A stretch of 64,000 bases of DNA from Nitrosospira sp. Nsp11. Lineage in GTDB: Bacteria > Pseudomonadota > Gammaproteobacteria > Burkholderiales > Nitrosomonadaceae. Where the stretch lies: positions 124,001-188,000 of the forward strand of contig NZ_FRBV01000005.1 of NCBI RefSeq assembly GCF_900142705.1, written 5' to 3'. Positions within the stretch are counted from its first letter, which is position 1. Each line of letters starts with the position of its first letter. The notes under the pieces were generated by a model, which saw only the letters and a list, made by a program, of their open reading frames with translations, did not search any database and was not told the DNA's origin. Of the stretch, positions 35,016 through 42,880 are shown piece by piece. A program made the translations under genes and the position numbers.

Positions 35016-35582
35016 GTTGGTTTCGTCCGCACTGATAGGTTACAACTTACCACTTAAACCTAGCACAGGCTCAATCCATCGTCAACGTAGATATCGGATA
35101 TTGCGATACCGCGAAGTACGAAGTCTATGGCGAAAGCAGAATGCGATTGCGCAACGGCTACGGGAAGCCGCAAAGATTAAAAAAGCCAATCCTGTTTTAA
35201 AGCTACCGGATCCATTTTCACATACGCGAAATAGCTACATAAAATTACCCGCTTGCGCTGGTTGCCGATAATTTAAGGTGGCTTCGAGGATTGACTGTGC
35301 TCGCGGCGTGTTGCCGCGCATTGAATTGCGGCCATCGGTTACGATCTCTTTTGCAATAGCATAAATAGCAGCCTCGCCATTTAAGCCAGGGCAATCCAAG
35401 AAATATTTTTCTTGCTCTACCGGCATCCCTCCCGGCATGTATAAGGCGAGTTTTTTCACAGCCTGGTATGCGAAAACAGAAAAGACACGAACAATGATGA
35501 GCAGGATGAAACAAGCTCATACGCCAGCTCATCAATATCCTGATAAAATTCAGCCCCTTTTACTTTTCCTCAAGGGCGTTGC
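35016..35582. other. Intergenic region, about 570 bp
   Basis: Lies between divergent transcription units. Only one weak small frame (35235-35459, minus) is possible. The ribosome binding region before 35583 is TCAAGGGCGTTGC. Confidence 0.4.
35235..35459 (-). CDS. Possible small protein (uncertain)
   Basis: 74 codons from a GTG at 35459 with CCAGG just upstream. The sequence (KKLALYMPGGMPVEQEKYFL, CPGLNGEAAIYAIAKEIVTDGR) is protein-like in composition, but no family is recognised and there is no better-supported gene in the gap. It may equally be a chance frame. Confidence 0.25.
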   Translation of the reverse strand: MKKLALYMPGGMPVEQEKYFLDCPGLNGEAAIYAIAKEIVTDGRNSMRGNTPRAQSILEATLNYRQPAQAGNFM

Positions 35583-36089
35583 ATGAATCCAGTCTTTAAT
35601 CGATACGTGTCCGGTTTTTTCATTGCGCTGTTTCTCTCAGGATGCGCCATATACACACCGAAGAAGATGTATGAAAGTGAAATAAAAAGTAAAAAGGATG
35701 TTGCAACAATTCTTGGGCTGAATTACAGCGAGACCTGGAACTACCATATACGGGTAGCAGTGCAGAAGGTTGACGGAAATGCTGTATTTTCCAGCTGGCT
35801 GCCGGAATTGATCCCGTTTGTAATTGAGGTTGATCCTGGAGCACATTGGCTAGGGATATTCGCAACTTACGGGAACGGCATGCACTATGTCTTTCATCCA
35901 AAACAGCCAACAATTCAAGTAGACGTCGAAGCAGGACAGGTATACCAGATAGATGCCCAGAATATGGGCGCTTCCGCGGTATACGTGTTGCGGCACATAG
36001 GAAGCCACGAGGAGTACGAGGACTACCTTTTAAAACATCCGGAATATAAGCAAGGCGCATTTCTTTCCAAAATGGAATACAACAAATAA
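35583..36089 (+). CDS. Predicted lipoprotein
   Basis: 168 residues. The lipobox is LSGC (Cys 21). The mature protein has a beta-rich body (IPFVIEVDPGAHWLGIFATYG, TIQVDVEAGQVYQIDAQNMG) and a charged C-terminal helix (SHEEYEDYLLKHPEYKQG). The VDVEAGQVYQID segment is reminiscent of DUF2846-type lipoproteins, which I mention only as a possibility. Confidence 0.72.
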   Translation: MNPVFNRYVSGFFIALFLSGCAIYTPKKMYESEIKSKKDVATILGLNYSETWNYHIRVAVQKVDGNAVFSSWLPELIPFVIEVDPGAHWLGIFATYGNGMHYVFHPKQPTIQVDVEAGQVYQIDAQNMGASAVYVLRHIGSHEEYEDYLLKHPEYKQGAFLSKMEYNK

Positions 36090-36298
36090 TTTTTACCGCC
36101 TCCATTCCAAACTGACTGCCGCTCCGTCCGATTTCACAATAAGTAAATGCGCAGGAAATTCCTGCACGCGCTACCTCATGACCTGTTTTTGCACATGCGA
36201 AAACAGAATAAGTATCAGGTAAGCTCTAGCAGAAAAGCCCCAAACTCGGGCGGTCGGCTTGGAATGTATTATCGGCAAGGAAGAAATGGGATGTTGAC

Positions 36299-36460
36299 AT
36301 GAAAAGTGCGACCCCAGTAGTCCGCTTGCGGCGTTCGCTCTGGGTTAGAGCGACTGGAGCTGATAAAATGTTTGTAAAGCTGGATCTGCCACAAGGTAAT
36401 CATTTATTTCGGGATAAGCGGAGCAAGGCTTTATTAAAGCGACTAGAATCTGGCGGATGA
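36299..36460 (+). CDS. Possible 53-residue protein (uncertain)
   Basis: An ATG at 36299 opens a 54-codon frame (KSATPVVRLRRSLWVRATG, DKMFVKLDLPQGNHLF, DKRSKALLKRLESGG) ending in TGA at 36460, 33 bp before ubiX. It is basic and protein-like, but no ribosome binding site is clear and no family is recognised. Confidence 0.28.
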   Translation: MKSATPVVRLRRSLWVRATGADKMFVKLDLPQGNHLFRDKRSKALLKRLESGG

Positions 36461-36493
36461 CGCCTCTCAATTGAATCCGGAGTACCGAATCTA

Positions 36494-37099
36494 ATGGTCC
36501 CATCACCCAAACAGAGACTTATCGTAGGCATAAGCGGCGCTACCGGGATCATTTATGCGGTGCGAGCCCTCAAAGTGCTTCGTACCATCGGCATCGAAAC
36601 ACATCTGATCGTCAGCCGTGCCGCCGACCTGACGCGGGCGTACGAAACCGATCTCAGCAGGGAGGAACTGGCCGCCATGGCCGATCATGCGTACAACATC
36701 AAGGACGTGGCAGCCCCGATCTCATCAGGTTCGTTTAAGACGATGGGAATGCTCATTGCCCCCGCATCGATGCGGTCGGTCGGAGAAATAGCCACGGGCG
36801 TTACCTCCTCGCTCCTGACGCGCGCTGCCGACGTCGTACTCAAGGAACGGCGTCGATTAGTGCTGATGGTCCGCGAAGCACCGCTGAACCTGATTCATTT
36901 GCGCAACATGGCAACCATTACAGAGGCCGGTGGAATCATCTTTCCCCCCGTGCCCGCGTTCTACTCAAGGCCCACCACACTGGAAGAGGTGATCGATCAA
37001 TCCGTCGGGCGGGCTCTCGACCAGTTTGGCATCAATACGGATATATTCCCGCGATGGGGAGAAGGCCTCCGCAACAAGATGACTCGCCAAAATGAGTAA
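36494..37099 (+). CDS. ubiX: UbiX-family flavin prenyltransferase
   Basis: 201 residues, the family length. UbiX attaches a dimethylallyl group to FMN to make the prenylated flavin used by UbiD-type decarboxylases. Seen: GISGATGIIYAVRAL (FMN-binding Gly/Ser/Thr), the APISSGSFKTMGMLIAPASM loop, KERRRLVLMVREAPL, and PAFYSRPTTLEEVIDQSVGRALDQFGI. All are typical. No ubiD is adjacent. Confidence 0.93.
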   Translation: MVPSPKQRLIVGISGATGIIYAVRALKVLRTIGIETHLIVSRAADLTRAYETDLSREELAAMADHAYNIKDVAAPISSGSFKTMGMLIAPASMRSVGEIATGVTSSLLTRAADVVLKERRRLVLMVREAPLNLIHLRNMATITEAGGIIFPPVPAFYSRPTTLEEVIDQSVGRALDQFGINTDIFPRWGEGLRNKMTRQNE

Positions 37100-37391
37100 C
37101 ACCATATAGCTACCGCTCCTTATCTCACCCGTCCCTATCATCGTCAGGCTCATGAGTATTTCCCGGCTTTAGCTCCCCTGTCGAGCCTCAATTCGAGGTT
37201 GTCCCCCTCCTCCAGCTTCTGTCGTTTGCCCGGTAAAGAGTCGTCGGTGGGATTTATTGTTGACTAAGCCACTGCCTCCCCTCCGTATTAGGTTCTATGA
37301 CGAAGCCCTAAGCACACGGGTGAGAACGCCCTAAGGCTTGCAGGGAAACACGATACGAATGGGAAAAGAAATTCCTGAATAAGTTGCTTAT
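37100..37391. other. Intergenic region after ubiX
   Basis: About 290 bp (404 bp to the next gene). No gene seen. It ends at the palindromic motif at 37392. Confidence 0.4.
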
Positions 37392-37405
37392 GTGCGCTGG
37401 CGCGC
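37392..37405. promoter_or_regulatory. Palindromic motif, GTGCGCTGGCGCGC
   Basis: Same motif as at 15142, sharing TTATGTGCGCTGGCG with that copy. It lies 99 bp upstream of the 24-residue peptide gene. Confidence 0.5.
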
Positions 37406-37503
37406 AGAAAACCACAATGAGTCAGGGGAGAATTGATGACAAGTGGACGCGGCTATCCAGCTTCGCGTTATTCCATCAATAACCCGATATTCAAGGAAAC
37501 GAA

Positions 37504-37578
37504 ATGAACAATATCATCTGGTGGGTAGGCTTCATTGTTATTCTTCTCGCTGTATTGAGTTTCGTCGGGCTGCGTTAA
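37504..37578 (+). CDS. 24-residue membrane peptide
   Basis: MNNIIWWVGFIVILLAVLSF plus VGLR. AAGGAAACGA stands immediately upstream as a good ribosome binding site. Nearly the whole peptide is one hydrophobic helix with a positive end. I recall very similar tiny frames (ending in LSFxGLR) in other Betaproteobacteria, where gene finders often miss them. It is probably a single-span inner-membrane peptide, perhaps stress-related, under control of the palindrome at 37392. Confidence 0.7.
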   Translation: MNNIIWWVGFIVILLAVLSFVGLR

Positions 37579-37587
37579 GGAAAAATA

Positions 37588-37613
37588 CCTCGGTGTACTT
37601 GTGTACGCCGAGG
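37588..37613 (-). terminator. Strong hairpin, terminator for leftward transcription
   Basis: Arms CCTCGGTGTAC and GTACGCCGAGG (one wobble pair) with a 4-nt loop. On the minus strand the stem is followed by TATTTTT, so it terminates transcripts coming from the EexN-type gene. It also follows the 24-residue peptide gene by 9 bp. Confidence 0.65.
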
Positions 37614-37930
37614 GGAATTCCTTGTTCTCGAAGACATGGTCAGCGGACAAAGGCGGAAGGATCACGCTGTCAGCAAAAGCGGACTCTGACCTGTCAATGT
37701 AGCCGACGGAACCGCTGGCCGGCCCGGCCTTCGTGCCGGGGCTCCGCCAGGCGCTTACCACGGGCTATACGTCAAGAGCATAAAACGGGGTCCCGCCCCT
37801 CCCCCTTCTCTTTTACGCCTCATTCACCCACAGCATCATCACGACTGATTCCCAGGACAATAAACACCTGCATAAATTCCCGACCACGAGGCAGGGCAAT
37901 CCTCTACTCGTCAATTAGCACAACGCAGAG
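37614..37930. other. Intergenic region, about 320 bp
   Basis: No gene supported. A GC-rich segment near 37720-37745 (GGCCCGGCC..GCCGGGGC) can form a hairpin. Confidence 0.4.
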
Positions 37931-38233
37931 TCAGTTGGGACTGGGAAGAGTGGGCACCGTTCTGACCCCTTCGCTTGACGTTCCCCACTTGGCGTTGGCT
38001 TTCACGTTATTTTCCGCGCGGCTCGCGTTCACGCAATTGGGGGTTGCGTCAATGCTGCGCGGACTATTCTTGCATTCATTCAGCTTCGCAGCACGCTCGG
38101 GGTCATTTGCTTCATACCAGTCAACCGGGCGGACTTCTTCCTGCGGCTGATGGGTTTCACAACCCATCAGCGTCATTAGCAATAGCGCCCCCACTGCCAT
38201 GGAAACAGCCGTCACTGTCTTTTTTGTATTCAT
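37931..38233 (-). CDS. EexN-family lipoprotein
   Basis: 100 residues. The lipobox is LMGC (Cys 25). The mature part contains VDWYEANDPERAAKLNECKNSPRS and TPNCVNASRAE, the two-Cys signature of EexN (entry exclusion) lipoproteins known from IncN/IncW plasmids but also widespread on chromosomes. No conjugation genes are near, so an entry-exclusion role is unlikely here; the family name is only a label. A terminator lies downstream at 37588. Confidence 0.85.
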   Translation of the reverse strand: MNTKKTVTAVSMAVGALLLMTLMGCETHQPQEEVRPVDWYEANDPERAAKLNECKNSPRSIDATPNCVNASRAENNVKANAKWGTSSEGVRTVPTLPSPN

Positions 38234-38375
38234 GATTTTCGCTCTTTAATATGCGCATTAACAATTCAGACTCGTGCTCTCGGAGGATGCGTAAGCATAG
38301 GGCCTGCTCTACTTTTCCTGCACCAGGAACACAAACACATCCTCGATCGTGTAGCTGGCAGGTGGATGGAGGCTG

Positions 38376-38414
38376 AAAACCGGGCTTATCGGGATCAACG
38401 ATGAGCCCGGTTTT
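38376..38414. terminator. Bidirectional terminator at the end of the phage operon
   Basis: Arms AAAACCGGGCTTATCG (38376-38391) and CGATGAGCCCGGTTTT (38399-38414), 15 of 16 pairs plus one wobble, with terminal T4 on both strands. It lies 171 bp beyond the last leftward phage gene. Confidence 0.75.
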
Positions 38415-38526
38415 GCCCTACCCCATCCTTTGTCATCAGGACAACATCCGATAAGGCCGGGGGCAGCGACGACCGGAGGTCTTGTCTATTTCATTTTGAG
38501 CATTACATGACACAAATTGTTGCTCT

Positions 38527-38540
38527 GTGCGCTAGCGAAC
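38527..38540. promoter_or_regulatory. Palindromic motif, GTGCGCTAGCGAAC
   Basis: The most symmetrical copy of the GTnCGCTrGCGnAC motif. It lies between the phage remnant and the EexN-type gene (294 bp upstream of the latter). Confidence 0.5.
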
Positions 38541-38584
38541 CTATAGGTGAAGATGCGGTTGGGCTTACATAACCACGCCGCCAG

Positions 38585-39112
38585 CTACGCCATCTCGCCA
38601 ACCATCGGGCTCCGCAACAAATCACGACTCTCCATTTCTTTTCGCAAGATATCCATGGCCTGGTTATGGATCATATCCAGCGCGTCATAGCCCCGGTTGC
38701 GCAACGATGCTGCCTTGAGCATCCCGCACGCCATCGATTTTCTGAGTTCGCGCAAACCTGATTTTTCCCCGCAGTAGGTGCGGATTATTTGTTCCGTGCC
38801 TCTTCGGCTGTGCATCCCCGTGCCAAAATTTGCGGTCAGGTGGCGCACCAGCAAATCAAAACCGCTCGCTTCCCTGCCGAATTGGACGCTTATGTAAGCC
38901 ATGTGCAACGCGGGCAATATGCGTTCGCACAGCCCGAGTATCAACGCCGCTTGAGCGTGCCGGTCGTATGCGGTCAGCTCGCCATTGGCGCCCTCCCCGC
39001 CCCCATCGGTTCCACGCATGGCATTCACGGACGAGATTTTCACGATCGGCCTGCTGCAGGTTTCATAAGCCCATCCAAGGGCGTGCTGCGGATCATTAAA
39101 TTTCATTGTCAT
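38585..39112 (-). CDS. Phage protein, possible late-gene regulator
   Basis: 175 residues. Start at 39112 overlaps the upstream gene stop (ATGA), with AAGGA in front. No signal peptide. The sequence reads HALGWAYETCSRPIVKISSV, then YDRHAQAALILGLCERIL and FGTGMHSRRGTEQIIRTYCG and SGLRELRKSMACGMLKAA. This last-gene position in an early operon and the helical, Arg-rich character suit an antiterminator or late regulator of the Q type, but that is inference; I do not recognise the family with certainty. Confidence 0.7.
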   Translation of the reverse strand: MTMKFNDPQHALGWAYETCSRPIVKISSVNAMRGTDGGGEGANGELTAYDRHAQAALILGLCERILPALHMAYISVQFGREASGFDLLVRHLTANFGTGMHSRRGTEQIIRTYCGEKSGLRELRKSMACGMLKAASLRNRGYDALDMIHNQAMDILRKEMESRDLLRSPMVGEMA

Positions 39113-39360
39113 ATTCCTTCTGGTTGATCTGGTTGATATAGCGCACAATGTTTCCCATGCTTCCGCCCTCTCCCGCAATATTTCGTGTGTTGCGACGCAA
39201 AAAAGATAGTTTCTTCATATCGACAGCCATGACACGACTGCGCCTGCCTGCGAGCGGCAACCTCTTCGGGATTTCCGTATTCCCAGCGCTCGAGATTCGC
39301 GGAGGCGTTGCCTGCTTTGGTCGCGCTGGTCGCGCTAGTCGTTACTCTGGCGCTATTCAT
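39109..39360 (-). CDS. Small Cys/His-containing phage protein
   Basis: 83 residues with GGAGGAAA before the start at 39360. The N-terminus is Ser/Ala/Thr-rich (encoded by a short GGTCGCGCT direct repeat). The second half has CHGCRYEE, HTKYCGRGRKHGKHCALY, four Cys and several His that could make a zinc site. It overlaps neighbours on both sides in the operon. Confidence 0.6.
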   Translation of the reverse strand: MNSARVTTSATSATKAGNASANLERWEYGNPEEVAARRQAQSCHGCRYEETIFFASQHTKYCGRGRKHGKHCALYQPDQPEGI

Positions 39361-39547
39361 TTTCCTCCGCTCCGATGTACCGGATGTTCCTCATGCACCT
39401 CGAAGGTTGCGATATTTCGGGTATTTCTCCTTGTATCCATTTGTTTTTACCTTCTCCATGTTTAATTATGACTTCACAAACTTCCGTTGCCCCTTTCTCG
39501 ACACCGTACCGATCAACCTGCCTTTCTTTCATATTTCGCCTGCCCAT
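39353..39547 (-). CDS. Small phage protein of unknown function
   Basis: About 64 residues from an ATG at 39547; ATGs at 39589 and 39532 in the same frame are alternatives. Charged (NMKERQVDRYGVEKGATEV, KHGEGKNKWIQGEIPEIS). It overlaps the stop of the upstream gene and the start of the downstream gene by a few bases, as usual for phage early operons. Confidence 0.5.
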   Translation of the reverse strand: MGRRNMKERQVDRYGVEKGATEVCEVIIKHGEGKNKWIQGEIPEISQPSRCMRNIRYIGAEENE

Positions 39548-40190
39548 TTCGGCTATGCAATCCTTCTCCAATAGCCTCGTCCAGACCATCGCTCATGCGT
39601 TTCAAACCCAGCGCCGGCTGATCCGTTCCTCCGTGCAGCACCTGCTTAGCCAACTGCTCGTTCCCGATCAACAGCGGCCGGTCATTGCGGAAACCCTTCA
39701 GGTTGTTATGGGCTGCCGCGATGCCGATTAGTGTCGCCGGGTAGTGCGGACGCTCGCTGCGTGAACAGAAGCCCCGGTAACGGTTCTCGAATTCCTTTGC
39801 CACAAACGGCCATTCATCTTCGGCTTTGGTTCCAAGCGCAATCCAGCCGCCCATGTCATGGATCACCCGGTGGATCAGCGCGTCATCGAACACCACGTCG
39901 CAATAAGTTCCCGCCTGCCGCACGGCCTGATCGACCTTGGCCCAGGCTCTCAGCGCGGCATCCTGCGTCGAGCCTTGTAACATGCGGATGATGTCAGCGG
40001 GTTTGGGCGCAAACTGTCCCGAGTCCGGATTCGCCAGATGCCGGTTAAAAGCATCCACAATCGCGGCCAAGTCATACCTCTTGAGCGCCGTCCACCATAC
40101 ATCCAGCGCAAAAGTGGATACGCTTTTGCCATAAAACCCCATTACCCCGGCAATTCCATCCTGAAATTTCTGAAAATCATCAGTTTGCAT
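39513..40190 (-). CDS. Phage DUF6475-like protein
   Basis: 225 residues from the ATG at 40190 with AGGGG 9 nt upstream; an ATG at 40199 is also in frame. The N-terminal half (FALDVWWTALKRYDLAAIVDAF, ADIIRMLQGSTQDAALRAWAKV) and the later YRGFCSRSERPHYPATLIG are typical of phage replication-region proteins annotated DUF6475. It overlaps the end of the DUF1376 gene by 11 bp or more. Confidence 0.7.
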   Translation of the reverse strand: MQTDDFQKFQDGIAGVMGFYGKSVSTFALDVWWTALKRYDLAAIVDAFNRHLANPDSGQFAPKPADIIRMLQGSTQDAALRAWAKVDQAVRQAGTYCDVVFDDALIHRVIHDMGGWIALGTKAEDEWPFVAKEFENRYRGFCSRSERPHYPATLIGIAAAHNNLKGFRNDRPLLIGNEQLAKQVLHGGTDQPALGLKRMSDGLDEAIGEGLHSRNGQAKYERKAG

Positions 40191-41163
40191 GCTGGGCATC
40201 CCCTGATTGCGGCTCTCCAGCTTCCGCCAGCCTCAACTCCGGCGGCAGCCATCCTTTCGTCGCAGCCCTGTTCGATGATTCGAGCAATTCCTGCCTGTTT
40301 GGCATCCGCCCCTGATGCAAGACCAGTTTTGCGGCCTCTTCGCGCTGGCGCTTTACCGTACCTATGACGTAAGCAAAACTCTCCTTTCCCTTTGCAATGG
40401 CATTTTTCGCCGCCTGCACAAACTCATCCTCCACCGCGCCTGCCTGCAATAACGCAAGCAACGTCGGATGATGAGGATTGCTGCCTTGCACCCCATGCCG
40501 GGCCAAAGCCTTGCAACAGGCCCCTGCCGCGCCCGGTGGCGCTGAACTTCGGCTTTCAGCTTCAAAGGGTTGGATGGGGCTGGAATGGACGTCGCAAATA
40601 ACCGGGGAAGTCACACCAGACGCGATGTCGGATACACGCACCTGCTCTTCTGGCGAGTAAATAGTTCGTGTAGAACTACAGTCTCTATCTTGATTGGGTT
40701 GGTGCTGGTGCTGGTGCTGGTGAGCTTTGCCACCGGGCTCCCCAACGGGTATTGCGGCGGTTATGTTGCCGCAACCCATGGATAACCCATCGGGTATGCC
40801 CCGGGTTTCCTGCCGGGTTTGCTGGAAGGATTCTTTTGGCGGACGGCCGCCTTTTTTGCCGTTGATACGTGCTGCCTCTATTTTAGGCCGGGCCTTGGCG
40901 ATCTCGCGGTCGGCACGATGGTTATGGCGCAATCCATCCATCTCGGAAACAGGAAAAAACTGATCGGCAACCACCTTCACGGCGTGCTGCTCAAGCCGGG
41001 TCATTGCCCTGCAAACCCTGTAGAGACTGGACAAATCCTTGGGCAAGGGCTTTTCTACGCTAAAGTAAGTATCGAGCAGCATCGTGTAAGCCCCGTGCTC
41101 CGCCAAAGACAAGTGTGCTGTGTCCCGCTGATAGTCGCCGCAATATCGTTCGTAATAATTCAC
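40180..41163 (-). CDS. DUF1376 (YdaU-family) phage protein
   Basis: 327 residues. The N-terminus MNYYERYCGDYQRDTAHLSL and EHGAYTMLLDTYFSVEKPLP is DUF1376, found in the replication region of lambdoid prophages (YdaU of Rac). A basic patch (KKGGRPPKE) and a disordered linker with the His/Gln run HQHQHQHQP follow; the run is encoded by a hexamer repeat at 40697-40722. The C-terminal part (LLALLQAGAVEDEFVQAAKNA) is helical and may bind a replication partner. First gene of the leftward operon. Confidence 0.82.
   Translation of the reverse strand: MNYYERYCGDYQRDTAHLSLAEHGAYTMLLDTYFSVEKPLPKDLSSLYRVCRAMTRLEQHAVKVVADQFFPVSEMDGLRHNHRADREIAKARPKIEAARINGKKGGRPPKESFQQTRQETRGIPDGLSMGCGNITAAIPVGEPGGKAHQHQHQHQPNQDRDCSSTRTIYSPEEQVRVSDIASGVTSPVICDVHSSPIQPFEAESRSSAPPGAAGACCKALARHGVQGSNPHHPTLLALLQAGAVEDEFVQAAKNAIAKGKESFAYVIGTVKRQREEAAKLVLHQGRMPNRQELLESSNRAATKGWLPPELRLAEAGEPQSGDAQHAN
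40697..40722. repeat. Hexanucleotide repeat GGTGCT, about 4 units
   Basis: In-frame repeat encoding the HQHQHQHQ run of the DUF1376 protein. Copy-number change would alter the linker without a frameshift. Confidence 0.7.
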
Positions 41164-41268
41164 GAAATAACTCCATTTATTCGCTGTAACTGAATATGAA
41201 TCCGGTAATCCGGCTGGTCGGATCGCATAATGAAACCTTTTTTAATCGGCGCTCTCCAATAGAAGGCA

Positions 41269-41296
41269 TTATTACAAGTTTAACTTGTTCAGTCAA
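41269..41296 (-). promoter_or_regulatory. Leftward early promoter (PL-like)
   Basis: On the minus strand TTGACT (41296-41291), a 16-bp spacer and TAATAA (41274-41269). The spacer holds operator 1. It drives the DUF1376 operon. Confidence 0.65.
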
Positions 41297-41331
41297 GTTA
41301 TTCTTGTAAGCAGATTGCAAGAGTTGCTTGT
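41274..41331. promoter_or_regulatory. Three repressor operators
   Basis: O1 at 41274-41288 is the perfect palindrome ACAAGTTTAACTTGT. O2 at 41293-41307 reads, on the minus strand, ACAAGAATAACTTGA. O3 at 41317-41331 is GCAAGAGTTGCTTGT. All fit ACAAGnnTAACTTGW with decreasing quality, and centres are 19 and 24 bp apart, as in a lambda-type three-operator region. A TATTAT at 41331-41336 lies 7 nt before the repressor ATG, so the repressor mRNA may be leaderless. Confidence 0.75.
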
Positions 41332-41342
41332 ATTATGAATGA

Positions 41343-41885
41343 ATGGATATTGCGAAAATAATTCGGGAGGGGCGTGAAAAGCTTAACTTGAACCAGTCCC
41401 AGTTGGCTGATCTGGTTGGCGTATCGCCGCAGGCTGTTCAACAATGGGAGGCGGGCGCAACCCAGCCGCGCGGAAAAAGATTGAACAAGATTGCGCAGAT
41501 ACTCAAGCTGTCGCCAACGGTGACGCATTTCGGTGCGCCCTCGGACGCACCGGCGGCGCCTGGAGTAAAACCACATGGTGAACGCAGGGGCACAAGAGCC
41601 GGCCCATCCGCCAAAGCGGATCCTGAAAAACGCAACTCGGATCATGATCCGCTTATCGATCAAGTTATTGAAGCAATGCGGCGCATGTCGAAAGAAGACG
41701 CTGCCCGCCTGGTAACAATAAGCAAGGCCCTTGTCGGCGAAGGGTCTGTGGAAAGGGCGGAGGCTATGCCCGACCTGAAACCATTGCCTGTTCCCGATCT
41801 AGCCGCTCATCCGGCACCCGCTTTTCCTCCGCGTCGGATGTCCCCGGCAGGAACAAAGGGTCGGGGAAAGACGGCAGTCAGATAG
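41343..41885 (+). CDS. CI-like phage repressor, XRE family
   Basis: 180 residues. The helix-turn-helix is at residues 16-38 (LNQSQLADLVGVSPQAVQQWEAG). The rest is Pro/Ala-rich and disordered except a short helix (DPLIDQVIEAMRRMSKEDAARLVTISKAL) that could dimerise. The peptidase S24 (LexA/CI) self-cleavage domain is absent, so induction cannot be by RecA-promoted cleavage of that domain. It faces three operators and lies back to back with the early operon. No ribosome binding site is seen at the ATG. Confidence 0.85.
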   Translation: MDIAKIIREGREKLNLNQSQLADLVGVSPQAVQQWEAGATQPRGKRLNKIAQILKLSPTVTHFGAPSDAPAAPGVKPHGERRGTRAGPSAKADPEKRNSDHDPLIDQVIEAMRRMSKEDAARLVTISKALVGEGSVERAEAMPDLKPLPVPDLAAHPAPAFPPRRMSPAGTKGRGKTAVR

Positions 41886-41942
41886 AAGGCTGCACGATCG
41901 GCATCAACTGGACAGGCGGAAATTTGACAGGCGCCGAGGCTA

Positions 41943-41990
41943 GCAGCCTGTCGGACTTGAAGAATCTCAGCTAAAAAGTGACTGGGCGAG
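41943..41990. repeat. Intergenic repeat family, copy 1
   Basis: AGCAGCCTGTCGGACTTGAA followed by GAATCTCAGC and GTGACTGGGCGA. About 80 percent of bases match the copy at 55448-55497; a related palindromic copy lies at 52313-52378. It follows the repressor stop by 57 bp. Confidence 0.6.
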
Positions 41991-42178
41991 CGACAGATTT
42001 TTAAGGATTTTGAAGGTCAATAGCTATTCTATCGGCAAGAAAGCGGCGAAATATGAATCGGCCAGACGTTTTTGCAGCCAATCCCCTTAAGTCCGCAGGT
42101 TGCTGGTAAGCTGCCGAAGAGAAGCCAGGGAATAATAAACAACCACAGTGCAACCGACCTAACCAAGACCATAACAAT

Positions 42179-42400
42179 ATGAAATCCTCCAACGGTATTC
42201 TCCCCTATGACAGCACAGAGATGCTGTTCGCTTTTCATGTTTCGGAAAAGGCTCGCGCCAAACGAGAGAAATATATTATGCAATTCCCTCCACAATTGCG
42301 CGAAGTGGAAAAGCGTAGCTATACGCTCGAGCAAGCGGTAAAGGAAATTCTTGCGGATGTGGCCGAAGTCGCCCTGCTCATCAAGGAATTGGAGAGCTAG
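42179..42400 (+). CDS. Small protein downstream of the repressor
   Basis: 73 residues (MLFAFHVSEKARAKREKYIM, then SYTLEQAVKEILADVAEVALLIKELES). Helical and charged, no signal peptide, no family recognised. It and the next gene lie between the repressor and the rightward promoter, the place of rexAB in lambda. No clear ribosome binding site; the downstream M at residue 15 is a possible start. Confidence 0.5.
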   Translation: MKSSNGILPYDSTEMLFAFHVSEKARAKREKYIMQFPPQLREVEKRSYTLEQAVKEILADVAEVALLIKELES

Positions 42401-42487
42401 CACGCCTGGGCCCGTCCATGCGGGGGCTCTTCCGCTTACCGCGTAACGCCTTTTAAAAATAATTATTTGTATCTTTTGGAGTGCACT

Positions 42488-42820
42488 ATGAAACCCGCTA
42501 TTGTCGCTTTGCTCAGCATATTAGTCCTTTCTTCATGCGCCATGGGGCCAAAAATGAACCGCCTGCATGAAGGCATGACAAAATCCGAGGTCCTGAGCGC
42601 TGTCGGTAGCCCCGATGGCTACCAGCGCAGCGGCGAGTATGAGGTATTGCTCTACGTTGACCGGAACACCACCCCCTGGACTTTTTTTGGGGGTTATTAT
42701 CGCGATGTCTCGGATTATTCAGTCATCTTACAAGACGGCCAGGTAGTGGAGTATGGCCCAGGACGTACGCATCAGCGCGACTCCGAGGTGTCGCCTTTCG
42801 TAAGAATACCAAGCCGATAA
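42488..42820 (+). CDS. Lipoprotein with SmpA/OmlA (BamE-like) fold
   Basis: 110 residues with TTGGAG before the ATG at 42488. Lipobox LSSC (Cys 17). The core (MNRLHEGMTKSEVLSAVGSPD, then YEVLLYVDRNT and YSVILQDGQVVEYGPG) is a BamE/SmpA-type fold in which the helix-GMTKxEV-GSP motif is typical. It may act in the outer membrane as a lysogenic-conversion product, given its place inside the phage control region (inference). Confidence 0.8.
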   Translation: MKPAIVALLSILVLSSCAMGPKMNRLHEGMTKSEVLSAVGSPDGYQRSGEYEVLLYVDRNTTPWTFFGGYYRDVSDYSVILQDGQVVEYGPGRTHQRDSEVSPFVRIPSR

Positions 42821-42880
42821 GCTTCGTTTAGTCAAATCCGCAATCCCTCAGTTCGAAACTTGTAGTGCGGGCAAGGCGCT

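Larger units (their letters stand above)
38234..38584. other. Intergenic region with terminator and palindrome
   Basis: Holds the promoter of the EexN-type gene, a strong hairpin at 38376-38414 and the palindrome at 38527-38540. No gene is seen. Confidence 0.5.

Noticed and set aside
37443-38150. 235-codon plus-strand frame over the 24-residue peptide and opposite the EexN-type gene
   Set aside because: Composition is that of a shadow (Arg/Ser-rich), and it conflicts with two better-supported genes.
37931-38233. EexN label taken as evidence of a conjugative element
   Set aside because: No transfer, mobilisation or partition genes are near; the family is widespread on chromosomes.
40697-40722. 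Repeat considered as part of a CRISPR or other array
   Set aside because: It is a short in-frame hexamer repeat within a coding region; no spacers. No CRISPR array was seen in the window.
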